Source of the DNA: Flectobacillus rivi
GTDB lineage: Bacteria > Bacteroidota > Bacteroidia > Cytophagales > Spirosomataceae
Reading direction: 5' to 3'
NCBI RefSeq assembly: GCF_030056655.1
Contig: NZ_JASHIE010000023.1
Location: forward strand, 1 to 64,000
Length of the DNA: 64,000 nucleotides
How positions within the stretch are numbered: the stretch's first letter is position 1; every line of letters starts with the position of its first letter. Under the pieces are notes generated by a model. It was given only the letters and a program-made list of their open reading frames with translations, was not told the origin of the DNA and searched no databases. Shown piece by piece: positions 35,987 to 45,533 of this stretch. The translations under genes were made by a program, and so were the position numbers.

Positions 35987-37336
35987 ATGAGAAAAATGAA
36001 ATTCATTAAATATACTTTATCGATAGGATTAATTGGTTTACTAACATCTTGCCAAAGCTATTTGGATGTAAAACCATTAGAATCCATTTCAGATACACAA
36101 ACGATTTACGATAAAACATCTTCTGAAACTGCTATCAGAGGGGTTTATTCAGCTTTAGCTAGTGCCAACTATTATGGCACGAACTTTCAATCTATCGGAT
36201 ACTTGTCTGGAGACAATATTCAATGGACAGGTTCGCAATCACAAGTACAAGAGTTTATCAATAAAAAGGTAAACGCTGACAACTCGACGATTGCCTCGGT
36301 TTGGACTGCTATTTATGTAACGATCAACCGAGCCAATAATGTCATTGCCAAAGTACCGACCGTAACGGATCCAGCTTTGACAACAGATTTAAAAAATCAG
36401 ATATTGGGTGAGGCCTATTTCATTAGAGCATTAGCTTACTTCGACCTAGCTCGTACATGGGGAGGTGTTCCACTTATTACCAAACCAACTGCAAGTCCAA
36501 CCGAAAACAGAGGTATTGCTCGTAGTACGCAAGCCGAAACTTATGCACAAGTATTAGCAGATTTGACAACGGCAGAGCCTTTATTACCAGCTACTACAAA
36601 CCGCTACAGGGCTACCAGAAAAACCGTTTGGTCGCTCCGATCAAGATACCATTTGTACCAAAAAGAATGGGATAAAGCTGAAGAATATGCGACAAAATTG
36701 ATTTCGGATAACGCATCTTATCAGTTAGTAAAGCCATATAGTGCCTTTTTTGCGAATGATGCTCGTGGTACGGCAGAGTCGGTATTTGAAATTTTTTACA
36801 GTGCTAACGAAACTAACACACATCGTAACCAATGGCAACCTCAAACCAATGGTGGTACTCGTCAGTGGGCACCAAATGATGCCTTGGTAGCATTGCTCAA
36901 TGATCCCAAAGTAGGTGGTGGACGCAGTACTTTGGTTGCAAAAGATAACCAAAATCGTTGGTATGGAAATCTGTATTATCGCACGCCAGCCGCTGACCCA
37001 ACGTATGTAATTCGTATCGCAGAATTATATTTGATTAGAGCCGAAGCCGAAGCTAATCAAAATAAGCTTACGGCTGCAATCGCAGACTTAAATGCTATCA
37101 GAAGTCGTGCAGGAATTGATGTGACTACAGCACAAACGAAAGATCAGATTTTACTTGGTATCGAAAACGAAAGACGTCTAGAGTTTGCTTTAGAGCCTCA
37201 CCGTTGGTTTGATGTGGTTAGAACAGGGCGTGCTACAGCAGTTTTTAACGTGACAGACAACAATCGTTTGCTATTGCCATTGCCAGCTGGGGAATTGCTG
37301 ATTGACAAGGCTTTAGTTCAAAATACAGGTTATTAA
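35987..37336 (+). CDS. SusD/RagB-type lipoprotein
   Basis: 449 residues with lipobox (IGLLTSCQSYLD, Cys about residue 22), SusD-like TPR helices (LGEAYFIRALAYFDLARTWG) and the C-terminal pattern RIAELYLIRAEAEANQ, then RRLEFALEPHRWFDVVRTG. It is shorter than the first SusD. An alternative ATG four codons in would change little. Partner of the SusC receptor encoded just upstream. Confidence 0.9.
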   Translation: MRKMKFIKYTLSIGLIGLLTSCQSYLDVKPLESISDTQTIYDKTSSETAIRGVYSALASANYYGTNFQSIGYLSGDNIQWTGSQSQVQEFINKKVNADNSTIASVWTAIYVTINRANNVIAKVPTVTDPALTTDLKNQILGEAYFIRALAYFDLARTWGGVPLITKPTASPTENRGIARSTQAETYAQVLADLTTAEPLLPATTNRYRATRKTVWSLRSRYHLYQKEWDKAEEYATKLISDNASYQLVKPYSAFFANDARGTAESVFEIFYSANETNTHRNQWQPQTNGGTRQWAPNDALVALLNDPKVGGGRSTLVAKDNQNRWYGNLYYRTPAADPTYVIRIAELYLIRAEAEANQNKLTAAIADLNAIRSRAGIDVTTAQTKDQILLGIENERRLEFALEPHRWFDVVRTGRATAVFNVTDNNRLLLPLPAGELLIDKALVQNTGY

Positions 37337-37357
37337 ACGCTAAACGAAATAAGCACA

Positions 37358-38698
37358 ATGGGAACTTTTGATATTCAATCGCAAAGCTCATGGAGCAAAA
37401 GCGAGAAAAACCTATTCAAGTTTTTTGGTCTGTATTTCTTTATCCAAATACTACCAATCGATTTATCATTTTTGAAGCATATTACTGGCACTAATTGGCT
37501 GGCTCTTGAATATCGTGACATTTTCTACTTGTCACGATACGCTCCAGATTTCTTGGGAGAACAGTCATTTCTCAACTGGATTATTGTTGCCATTTTAGCG
37601 CTAGTAGGCACAATCCTGTGGGATAAGGTATTACCCAAAGATATCAATTATGATAAATGGTATTATTGGATAAGAGTTTTTGTGAGATACCGACTAGCAT
37701 TAGGACTCATTGGCTATGCATTTTTGAAAGTCTATACAATTCAATCACCAGAGCCAAGTCTGAGTAATCTCAATACCAATTATGGGGATTTTACTGCATG
37801 GAAACTCTTTTCGCTTGGTTTGGGGGTTGTACCGAGTTACCAATCTTTCCTTGGCTTGGTGGAATTGGCAGGAGCATTATTGCTATTACACCGCAAAACA
37901 ACAACAATTGGTACTCTAATCATTTTGCCTTTTGCGGGTAACGTAGCGATTTCGAATATTGCTTACGAGGGGGGCGAATATGTATATGCTTTTTATCTAA
38001 TCAGCTTGGGACTCTATTTGTTTGCCTTCGATGCGATTCGTTTGTTCAAGCTGGTTTCACTTGAACAGCCTGTTGATCAAAATCACTTTCAACCAGAGTT
38101 TAGAGAGAAAAAACAACTATACCGTCTAACACTAAAGGGTTTATATATCATTGTTTTTGTGGTTTTCTATGGTTATAAAACCAAGGCTGGTGCTTCGGGA
38201 GGTGGTTATCACTTCCCAAGCCAAGCTGGTTTGAGTCAATTGACGGGTGTTTATAACGTAAAAACATTCAAGCTCAACAACCAAGAAATTCCATATTCAA
38301 AAACGGATTCGGTACGTTGGCAAGATGTTATTTTCGAAAAATGGAACACCATCAGTATTAAATCAAATCGGGAGGTGAATATCGAAAATTTACCAACAGA
38401 AGAGATTTTCAGTAAAGATTCTCAGCGTATTTATGAGCTGGCAGGGACTCAAGGTCGTCATTTTTATAGCTATCAAAAAGACCCAAGCTCAAACATATTG
38501 CAATTGACCAATCGTAATGCACATTATCAGAATGATGCACTAACGATTCATTATCAGGTTATTAATGACTCCACGGTGGTGTTATCTGGGGTAGATGCCC
38601 ACCAAGATTCGGTATATGCGGTACTCGAAAAGTTGAATAAAAAATATTTGATTAACGAGGCTAAAAAAGTAGGACGTAGAAGTGTGTTGAAATTGTAG
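37358..38698 (+). CDS. DoxX-like 7-TM membrane protein with C-terminal soluble domain (paralogue 1)
   Basis: 446 residues with about seven hydrophobic helices (~18-270) and a C-terminal soluble part (~290-446). The membrane part (VRYRLALGLIGYAFLKVY, LVELAGALLLLHRKTTTIG) resembles DoxX/DoxD proteins, some of which are subunits of thiosulfate:quinone oxidoreductase. The C-terminal domain (GVYNVKTFKLN, RWQDVIFEKWNTISIK, VVLSGVDAHQDSVYAVL) recurs in the two genes at 38737 and 42281 and is not recognised. Start 22 nt after SusD indicates one operon. Confidence 0.7.
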   Translation: MGTFDIQSQSSWSKSEKNLFKFFGLYFFIQILPIDLSFLKHITGTNWLALEYRDIFYLSRYAPDFLGEQSFLNWIIVAILALVGTILWDKVLPKDINYDKWYYWIRVFVRYRLALGLIGYAFLKVYTIQSPEPSLSNLNTNYGDFTAWKLFSLGLGVVPSYQSFLGLVELAGALLLLHRKTTTIGTLIILPFAGNVAISNIAYEGGEYVYAFYLISLGLYLFAFDAIRLFKLVSLEQPVDQNHFQPEFREKKQLYRLTLKGLYIIVFVVFYGYKTKAGASGGGYHFPSQAGLSQLTGVYNVKTFKLNNQEIPYSKTDSVRWQDVIFEKWNTISIKSNREVNIENLPTEEIFSKDSQRIYELAGTQGRHFYSYQKDPSSNILQLTNRNAHYQNDALTIHYQVINDSTVVLSGVDAHQDSVYAVLEKLNKKYLINEAKKVGRRSVLKL

Positions 38699-38736
38699 TT
38701 TTCTCAACAAATCATCAATCTTTTAACTCAGAAAAA

Positions 38737-40395
38737 ATGGCTTATACAAATATTAATTCATCTCTTGAAGAGCAAATTCCAACATCGGAATCTTTTGAAA
38801 GTACAGAGATAAAAAAGGCTAATTATTTTAAAAACCTCACTTGGAGTGCAGGACAAAAATTTGCCTTCCGCGTATCGTTTATCTTTTTTATTGCGATGAC
38901 TTTTCCCAATAATCTAGATTGGTATCAGGAAATTTTGTCATTTGATTGGTTGCATTTGCACTATCGTGATATATATGACATTGCTCGTTTTGGGTCAGGG
39001 CTAAACTTCTTTGGTAATAAGATTTTTGGTTCTACTCTTAATGGCTATGCTGTTTGGGTGATTACTTTTATTGTTTCTCTAGTTGCAGCAGGAATATGGA
39101 CAGCCATCGCTATTTTCACTAAAAAAGAACCTCAAAACTACAAACTTTGGTATTACTGGCTTAAAGTAATTGTGCGTTACCGTGCTGGTATTGGCATTAT
39201 TGGCTTTGGTTTTACCAAACTTACACCCACTCAATTACCTTATCCTTCGTGGGGCTTACTTAATACCAATTTTGGAGATTTGACCTTGCAAAAAATCTAT
39301 TGGCTATCTATCGGGATTGTTCCTTGGTATGAAGTTTTTACGGGAGTTGTTGAGGTATTAGCTGGAGCGTTACTCTTTTTTAGAGCCACTACTTTTTGGG
39401 GAGCTGTTTTATTGTTTGGTGCATTGGCAGATATCGTTTATGTAAACTTCGCCTACGATGGAGGCGTACACGTTTATAGTTCTTACTTTGTTTTATTCTC
39501 TGCCTTTATTTTGGTGGATTACATCCCTGATTTATATAAACTCTTGATTCAAGAGCGCTTAACGATTCCTTACAAATATTACCCAACTTTTGATAAAGCA
39601 TGGCAACGAATCGCTCGTATTAGTCTCAAAAGCTTGACGCTGATTTTGTTTTTGCCTGTATTTACCTATTTGGCTATTATCAACTTTTTGTATGATCCTT
39701 ACAAACAACCTGCTCAAAAAGGTATCGCTGGTTTACGAGGTAATTATCATGTGACAGAATACAAAATCAATGGTCAGGTATTACCATATAGCCCTGCTGA
39801 TACAACTCGCTGGCAACAAGCGACTTTCGAAAAATGGACTACGCTTACTTTCAAAGTCAATAAGCCCGTTGAGTTAGATTTATCTAATGGCGGTGGTGCT
39901 CCTATGCGTGACATCAATCGAACTTTTGAGCTTACAGGCGTTGCAGGTGGGCAACGAGTATTTTATTATGAAGCTGATACTGTTCGCAATATTTTGTATT
40001 TGCAAGATAAAAATCGTGGTTCGAGAAATTCAGAAAACCGTGAGTTCTCAGGAAATCGAAATGAGGGTAAATCTGTGGCTTTGAAAAATAAGAAAAAAGA
40101 AAATACAGAAGATAACTGGATTCCTAAAGAGTCACGTGAGGTGATTGGCAAAGAAGATACCAAAATTGAAGCCATAGCGCGTTCAGCACGTCGCACGAAG
40201 GGAATCAAAGCTGAAAATAAACCTGTAGAGCGTAACAAAATGATTCTGAAATACACAATTCTTGATAATGGAAATCGTATAGTACTTTCTGGAATCGATG
40301 AAAATAAGGACTCTATCGAGGTTGTTTTAGACCGTTTTGTGAAAAAATATGCCCTCACAAGAAGTACGCTTGAAGCTGGCAAATACGATAAATAA
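38737..40395 (+). CDS. DoxX-like 7-TM membrane protein (paralogue 2, with charged insert)
   Basis: 552 residues, same architecture: seven predicted helices (~35-325) and the shared C-terminal domain (GLRGNYHVTEYKIN, RWQQATFEKWTTLTFK, IVLSGIDENKDSIEVVL). It carries an extra ~75-residue charged insert (~430-500, KKKENTED, IARSARRTKG) not in the other two. It is followed by a terminator-like hairpin at 40426, so transcription may step down before the TPR gene. Confidence 0.7.
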   Translation: MAYTNINSSLEEQIPTSESFESTEIKKANYFKNLTWSAGQKFAFRVSFIFFIAMTFPNNLDWYQEILSFDWLHLHYRDIYDIARFGSGLNFFGNKIFGSTLNGYAVWVITFIVSLVAAGIWTAIAIFTKKEPQNYKLWYYWLKVIVRYRAGIGIIGFGFTKLTPTQLPYPSWGLLNTNFGDLTLQKIYWLSIGIVPWYEVFTGVVEVLAGALLFFRATTFWGAVLLFGALADIVYVNFAYDGGVHVYSSYFVLFSAFILVDYIPDLYKLLIQERLTIPYKYYPTFDKAWQRIARISLKSLTLILFLPVFTYLAIINFLYDPYKQPAQKGIAGLRGNYHVTEYKINGQVLPYSPADTTRWQQATFEKWTTLTFKVNKPVELDLSNGGGAPMRDINRTFELTGVAGGQRVFYYEADTVRNILYLQDKNRGSRNSENREFSGNRNEGKSVALKNKKKENTEDNWIPKESREVIGKEDTKIEAIARSARRTKGIKAENKPVERNKMILKYTILDNGNRIVLSGIDENKDSIEVVLDRFVKKYALTRSTLEAGKYDK

Positions 40396-40425
40396 GATTT
40401 TTTGACATTTTAAGATTGAAAATAT

Positions 40426-40463
40426 TCTCTAACAGCTTTCATTTTATTGAAAGCTGTTAGAGA
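40426..40463 (+). terminator. 15-bp perfect hairpin between DoxX-like 2 and TPR genes
   Basis: TCTCTAACAGCTTTC (40426-40440) and its exact complement (40449-40463) around an 8-nt loop, followed by only a short T-run. It is an attenuator or partial terminator within the gene run. Confidence 0.6.
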
Positions 40464-40532
40464 AGTTTTGCATACAATTTAGATGTATCCTTGCTCAATG
40501 AGCAGGTTTTACATTGCCTTATCTCTCATATT

Positions 40533-42266
40533 ATGAAATACTTATTGATATTCTTGTGCTTAGTTGGAACTTCGACGCTGGCGCAAAGGACACGACAAAC
40601 TGAAGCAACACATCAACACAGTAACCATGAAGTTCATGATGGTGAAACCCATGATAATCACAGTCATTTAGAACATATTTTAGACTACAGAAAAGAAACG
40701 GCATACGTTCCGAATCTGCCTCCTGCACAGCTCTTTCAAGGAATAGGGAAAGTTGATTTCAAAATCACTACCAAATCCAATAAAACTCAAGAGTTTTTTA
40801 ATCAAGGAATTGCCCTGTTACATTGTTTTTGGGATTTTGAGGCATATCGAGCATTTAAAGAGGCCATCAAATTTGACTCAACAGCGATCATGCCCTACTA
40901 CGGCCTATATAGTGCAATCGGAGCAATAGAGGGTGATGAATTTAAGGCAGATCAAAAACTGGCTATTCAAAAATTAAAAAAGCTACGAGACAAAGCTACC
41001 GAACGTGAAAAAAGCTATGCTGATGCCATTTTGGCAAGAGATTCGGAGGTCGATGGGGGTAAAGCAGAGTACCAAAATAGACTTGAGCGAATTATTGACA
41101 AATACCCTGAAGACTTAGATGCTAAGTTGTTTTTGGCACTTAGCAAAATGGGAGGATATGATTCGAAAATGGTACCACGAGAAGGGCAACTTTATGCTGA
41201 ATATCTGCTAAAAGATATTTTACGGACACATCCCGAAAATGCAGCGGCTCACCATTACTGGATTCATTTGAAGGAAAATTGTTGCCCAGAACAAGCCCTT
41301 GAAAGTTCTCAGAAGTTACCATTATTAGCGCCAAATTCTGGTCACATGGTACACATGCCTGGACATGTATATTACAAATTAGGAGAATATAGACTAGCTA
41401 ATGAATCCTTTGTAGCGGCAGTGAAAGTAGATTCTATCTACATGAAAAACTTCAAAATGCCAGAGGTGGATACATGGAATTATATTCATAACATTAACTA
41501 CCTACTTTCCAATTGCGCTGAAGATGGTCGATACAATACGGCTTTGTATTACGCCGAAAAGTTGCAAAAAATGCCTGCAACCAAAGAGCGAAAAAGAAAG
41601 TATGAAGGTCGGTTTTTCTATCAAGGCGTAATTGCACCTGCCAAAATGGAGCTATGTTTTGGTTTCTATAAAAAAGCAGCCGATAAACTAGCCAATATCA
41701 AAATAGACGATGACAGCCTTTTTACTCCAAAGGCAATTGCATACAAAGATGCATTGAGACTATTTGCTTTGGGCATGGATGCCGTGCAAAACCATAAAAT
41801 CGAAGAAGCAAAGCAATACGCTGACGCCCTAGATGCGCTATTGTGGCGCAGCAGCAATCAAGTAAAGCCTAATGAAGTAGTGTCAACCAAACGACTAGCT
41901 GACCTAAATGTGGCTTCTCTAGAACTACAAGGAAGTATTAAAAGTGTCGAAGGAAAATATGATGAAGCTATTTCTCTACTGAAAAAAGCACATCAAAAAG
42001 AAGAAGACTTGGGATATAGCGAACCACCTACTTATGCAAGACCCGTATTGATCAGCTTAGCAGAAACCTACTTGAAGGCGAAGGATTATACCAAAGCGAT
42101 AGAAACCTATCAGGCCTTATTAAAGCGCCATCCTAATACAGCCAACGGGTACTATGGTTTGTACAAAGTTTATAAACAAAAAGGTGACAAGACTAATGAG
42201 CAGTTGTATGCCCAAAAATTGGCTGAAGTAATCAAGTTTGGTGATAAGTCATTATTTCCTCTTTAG
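40533..42266 (+). CDS. Secreted TPR protein with His-rich N-terminus
   Basis: About 577 residues. I prefer the ATG at 40533 to the TTG at 40491 because a signal peptide (MKYLLIFLCLVG...LAQ) then begins the protein. After it comes a His-rich stretch (HQHSNHEVHDGETHDNHSHL), suggestive of metal binding. Several TPR-like helical pairs follow (GIALLHCFWDFEAYRAFKEA; PGHVYYKLGEYRLANESF; ETYLKAKDYTKAIETY). It is probably a periplasmic scaffold or assembly factor for the neighbouring redox proteins. Function not known. Confidence 0.75.
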   Translation: MKYLLIFLCLVGTSTLAQRTRQTEATHQHSNHEVHDGETHDNHSHLEHILDYRKETAYVPNLPPAQLFQGIGKVDFKITTKSNKTQEFFNQGIALLHCFWDFEAYRAFKEAIKFDSTAIMPYYGLYSAIGAIEGDEFKADQKLAIQKLKKLRDKATEREKSYADAILARDSEVDGGKAEYQNRLERIIDKYPEDLDAKLFLALSKMGGYDSKMVPREGQLYAEYLLKDILRTHPENAAAHHYWIHLKENCCPEQALESSQKLPLLAPNSGHMVHMPGHVYYKLGEYRLANESFVAAVKVDSIYMKNFKMPEVDTWNYIHNINYLLSNCAEDGRYNTALYYAEKLQKMPATKERKRKYEGRFFYQGVIAPAKMELCFGFYKKAADKLANIKIDDDSLFTPKAIAYKDALRLFALGMDAVQNHKIEEAKQYADALDALLWRSSNQVKPNEVVSTKRLADLNVASLELQGSIKSVEGKYDEAISLLKKAHQKEEDLGYSEPPTYARPVLISLAETYLKAKDYTKAIETYQALLKRHPNTANGYYGLYKVYKQKGDKTNEQLYAQKLAEVIKFGDKSLFPL

Positions 42267-42280
42267 TAAAATATAAATCT

Positions 42281-43603
42281 ATGAGCACAGAAAAATCAAA
42301 TATCACTTTCTCTAAACCTTACGAAGCCATACTCTTTCGTGGGTTACTATTTTTTGCCATTATTACCAGTATTCCTTTTTATCCTAGTTTTTATTTAAAG
42401 GATTACAGTGAAAGCTTTCAAACAAAAACACATCCCTTTAGAATCATCGATGTGGTAAGTCAAAACAACCCTTGGTTTTTTGACAATGCCAGTGGCAAAA
42501 ACTATGTTGGCTGGCTTACAACCCTATTTTTGAGTATTTTGGTTGGTGGCGTATGGCATCTGCTCGACAAAAAACGTAAAGATTATTCAAAATTGACCTA
42601 TTGGTTCTTTGTGGTTGTACGCTACGGGTTGGCACTTCGAATGTCGTGGTTTGCCATTGCAAAGGTTTTTCCAGTACAAATGCCATTTCCAACAATAAGT
42701 CAACTCAATACCAACTTGGGAGAGTTTACCCCAGGCAAATTATACTGGCTTACGACAGGAGTATCTCCTTTCTTCGAGGTTTTTGCTGGGGTATTTGAAT
42801 TAGTGGCAACTGTCCTAATTCTGTTTCGCCGTACCACTACTTTGGGCGCATTGATGATGATAGCGATTCTTTTGCCTATTTGGTTTGTCAACATCGGTTA
42901 TGATGCAGGGGTTGAAGTCACAAGTTTACATATTTTAACACTCGCTATTTTACTTTTGGTAAAAGATATAAAAGCATTTTGGGAAATATTGATTTTACAT
43001 AAAACATCCATTGTGCCCAACTTTCAAGCGCCACATTTTACCCAACCTTGGCAAAATACCACTCGATTGGTACTGAAATGGGGCTTTATTTTGGTATTCT
43101 TGGTATATCGAGGTTTTGAATATGGTCGAGTATATGCTGCTGAGAAGACTTTCAAACTGCCTTTGACAGATGGAGTCAAGTCATTAGCAGGGTTCTATGA
43201 TGTGGCAAATTTTCAAATCAATCATAAAACATTACCGTACAACCCCAACGATACTTTACGTTGGCAAAATGTAGTCTTCGAAAAATTCAATACATTCAGT
43301 ATTAAAGTAGCCAACCAAACCCGACTCAATACGGATAATAAAGTAAGGACTACCGAATACTACGGCAATGTCGGAAGGCTGTATTATGGCTATGATTTGG
43401 ATTCCATCGCCCACAAAATTGTGCTAAAAAATCGTGCAGATATTTCTAAGAAACTTATTTTTCATTATCAAAAAACAAATCACAATGAATTGATTTTGAA
43501 TGGTATCAATGAGTCTGGCGATTCTCTATCGATTACATTGAAGCGCCAAGAAAAATACTATCCTTTAGTAGAAAAACAATTCCATTTATTTGGTAAAAAG
43601 TAG
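42281..43603 (+). CDS. DoxX-like 7-TM membrane protein (paralogue 3)
   Basis: 440 residues with the same layout as the two paralogues: helices (~20-290; VVRYGLALRMSWFAIAKVF, FELVATVLILFRRTTTLG) and the shared C-terminal domain (GFYDVANFQIN, RWQNVVFEKFNTFSIK, LILNGINESGDSLSITL). It lies 31 nt before the cytochrome c gene, linking this family to the sulfite dehydrogenase. Quinone reduction or electron transfer to the membrane is a possible role, unproved. Confidence 0.7.
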   Translation: MSTEKSNITFSKPYEAILFRGLLFFAIITSIPFYPSFYLKDYSESFQTKTHPFRIIDVVSQNNPWFFDNASGKNYVGWLTTLFLSILVGGVWHLLDKKRKDYSKLTYWFFVVVRYGLALRMSWFAIAKVFPVQMPFPTISQLNTNLGEFTPGKLYWLTTGVSPFFEVFAGVFELVATVLILFRRTTTLGALMMIAILLPIWFVNIGYDAGVEVTSLHILTLAILLLVKDIKAFWEILILHKTSIVPNFQAPHFTQPWQNTTRLVLKWGFILVFLVYRGFEYGRVYAAEKTFKLPLTDGVKSLAGFYDVANFQINHKTLPYNPNDTLRWQNVVFEKFNTFSIKVANQTRLNTDNKVRTTEYYGNVGRLYYGYDLDSIAHKIVLKNRADISKKLIFHYQKTNHNELILNGINESGDSLSITLKRQEKYYPLVEKQFHLFGKK

Positions 43604-43633
43604 CAGCCGTATTTTATCAATAATTTCTTTTAG

Positions 43634-44215
43634 ATGAAAACCATATACTTATTCATTGGTCTGTTGACCAATACAGGTTTGTTATATTTTTATACTAAAG
43701 GAGAAAAATCATATTCTCCTTTAGTATCTATCCAGCGTGATTCAACTCTGTATGGATTTGGACGTGCGGTCACACAGACCGAAATCGATAAAATAGACAT
43801 AGACGTAAGTCCTAGTGGTAGAGGCTTACCCCAAGGGAAAGGAATAGCCACAGAAGGTAAAAAGATTTTCGAAGCAAAGTGTGTGGCCTGTCATGGTATC
43901 GGAGGAACAGGTGGCTTAGGTGGGGCATTGGTTACTACAAATGATCCTAAAATCAAGAAAAAGGAAAAAACAATTGGTAATTATTGGCCCTATGCCACTA
44001 CCATATTCGACTATGTTCGCCGAGCAATGCCTTTTAATCAGCCCGGTTCGCTAAGCAACCAAGAGGTTTATCATCTCACGGCTTATTTGTTGCATGCCAA
44101 TGGAATCATCGATGAAAAGAAAACCATTGATGCTCAAACACTCCCTAAAATCGAAATGCCTAATCACAAAGCTTTTGTCCCCGACGACCGAACAGGAGGA
44201 CCAATTATTAGATAG
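43634..44215 (+). CDS. Monohaem cytochrome c (SoxD/SorB-like)
   Basis: 193 residues with an N-terminal signal/anchor (LFIGLLTNTGLLYFYTK). One haem site CVACH at Cys83-His87. The probable axial Met lies in RRAMPFNQPGSL, followed by EVYHLTAYLLHANGI, which matches the SoxD/SorB cytochromes that take electrons from Mo sulfite dehydrogenases. The SoxC-like gene starts 36 nt downstream. Confidence 0.85.
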   Translation: MKTIYLFIGLLTNTGLLYFYTKGEKSYSPLVSIQRDSTLYGFGRAVTQTEIDKIDIDVSPSGRGLPQGKGIATEGKKIFEAKCVACHGIGGTGGLGGALVTTNDPKIKKKEKTIGNYWPYATTIFDYVRRAMPFNQPGSLSNQEVYHLTAYLLHANGIIDEKKTIDAQTLPKIEMPNHKAFVPDDRTGGPIIR

Positions 44216-44250
44216 TCCAACGGTTGTTTTAAACAAAAATTAGAAAGCTT

Positions 44251-45501
44251 ATGCAAGAACAAGATAAAATTATTGAGATTTCTCAAACTTTCCCAAAGAC
44301 CGTTTCACGACGTAAACTCTTGGGTGGAATGCTGACAACGGCTGTAGCAATAACTCAATCTGCCAACGGACAAGCTATTCAAAAAGGACTTAACGATGAA
44401 GACCCAACCAAGGTAACTGGAACGCTTCCAGCTGAGGTTGGTACTCGTTCACCTTTTGTAAAGTCTGTCAAAAAGCCCTCAGATATATCTTCTCGTTCGC
44501 CCTTACAGGATTTTTATGGTTTTATAACACCATCTGATTTACATTTTGAACGCCATCATGGTGGCATTCCATTGATTGACCCGCAAAAACATGAATTGAT
44601 TATTCATGGACTTGTAGAAAAACCTCTAAAGTTCTCTTTAGCTGATTTAAAGCGTTTTCCATCTGTTTCAAGAATTGCTTTTTTAGAATGTTCAGGAAAT
44701 TTTAGAACAGGAAAAGAGACCATGACCCCACAAGAAATCGCTGGCTTGACTAGTCAAAGCGAATGGACAGGGGTTAAATTATCGACCTTATTTAGAGAAG
44801 TAGGAGTGAAACCACAAGCCAAGTGGTTTTTGGCAGAAGGAGGCGACTCCGCCGTCATGACTCGTAGTATTCCTGTTGCGAAAGGTTGGGAGGATGCAAT
44901 CATTGCTTACGGACAAAACGGTGAACCAGTCCGACCAGAGCAAGGGTTTCCTTTTCGATTATTCTTGCCAGGTTGGGAAGGCAATGCTAGTGTAAAATGG
45001 CTTCGTAGAATTGAGCTATCAGACGAGCCATTTATGACGCGTGAAGAAACTTCCAAATACACGGAGGCTATCAAAGATGGCAAAATCAGAATGTTTAGTT
45101 TTGACATAGATGCTCGTTCGATTATTACTTTTCCATCTTTTCCACAATCTATAGAAAAAGGTTGGATAGAAATAAAAGGCTTAGCATGGTCAGGAAGAGG
45201 AAAAGTAGTAAAAGTTGAGGTTAGTACCAATGCAGGAAAAACTTGGCAAATAGCTGATATTCAAGAGCCTGTTCTTGATAAAGCACACGTTCGATTTAGA
45301 TATTTATGGAAGTGGAATGGTGAAGAAACAGAAATCATGAGTCGTGTGACTGACGAAACGGGTTATACTCAACCTACTTTCCAACAATTGGTAGAAGCCA
45401 GAGGTTCTGAAATGGGGGGATATCATTTGAACCCAATAACAGCTTGGCAAATCAAGAAAGATGGTAGAGTTTTACTGAAACCAGAAAATTTAAGATCCTA
45501 A
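44251..45501 (+). CDS. soxC: Molybdopterin sulfite dehydrogenase / SoxC-like subunit, Tat-exported
   Basis: 416 residues with a Tat-type signal (SRRKLLGG near residues 19-26). The Mo-ligating Cys is Cys147 in FLECSGNFRTG. A C-terminal dimerisation domain follows (~290-416, WIEIKGLAWSGRGKVVKVEV). Family members oxidise sulfite (or a sulfane sulfur on SoxY) and pass electrons to cytochrome c, here probably the gene product just upstream. No SoxA/X/Y/Z/B genes are visible in the window, so sulfite oxidation is more likely than a full Sox cycle. Confidence 0.87.
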   Translation: MQEQDKIIEISQTFPKTVSRRKLLGGMLTTAVAITQSANGQAIQKGLNDEDPTKVTGTLPAEVGTRSPFVKSVKKPSDISSRSPLQDFYGFITPSDLHFERHHGGIPLIDPQKHELIIHGLVEKPLKFSLADLKRFPSVSRIAFLECSGNFRTGKETMTPQEIAGLTSQSEWTGVKLSTLFREVGVKPQAKWFLAEGGDSAVMTRSIPVAKGWEDAIIAYGQNGEPVRPEQGFPFRLFLPGWEGNASVKWLRRIELSDEPFMTREETSKYTEAIKDGKIRMFSFDIDARSIITFPSFPQSIEKGWIEIKGLAWSGRGKVVKVEVSTNAGKTWQIADIQEPVLDKAHVRFRYLWKWNGEETEIMSRVTDETGYTQPTFQQLVEARGSEMGGYHLNPITAWQIKKDGRVLLKPENLRS

Positions 45502-45533
45502 AAGCTTTGCGCACGAATAAAACTATATATCGT

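Noticed and set aside
44251..45501. Complete Sox thiosulfate oxidation system
   Set aside because: Only a SoxC-like enzyme and one cytochrome are present; SoxA, X, Y, Z and B are not in the window.
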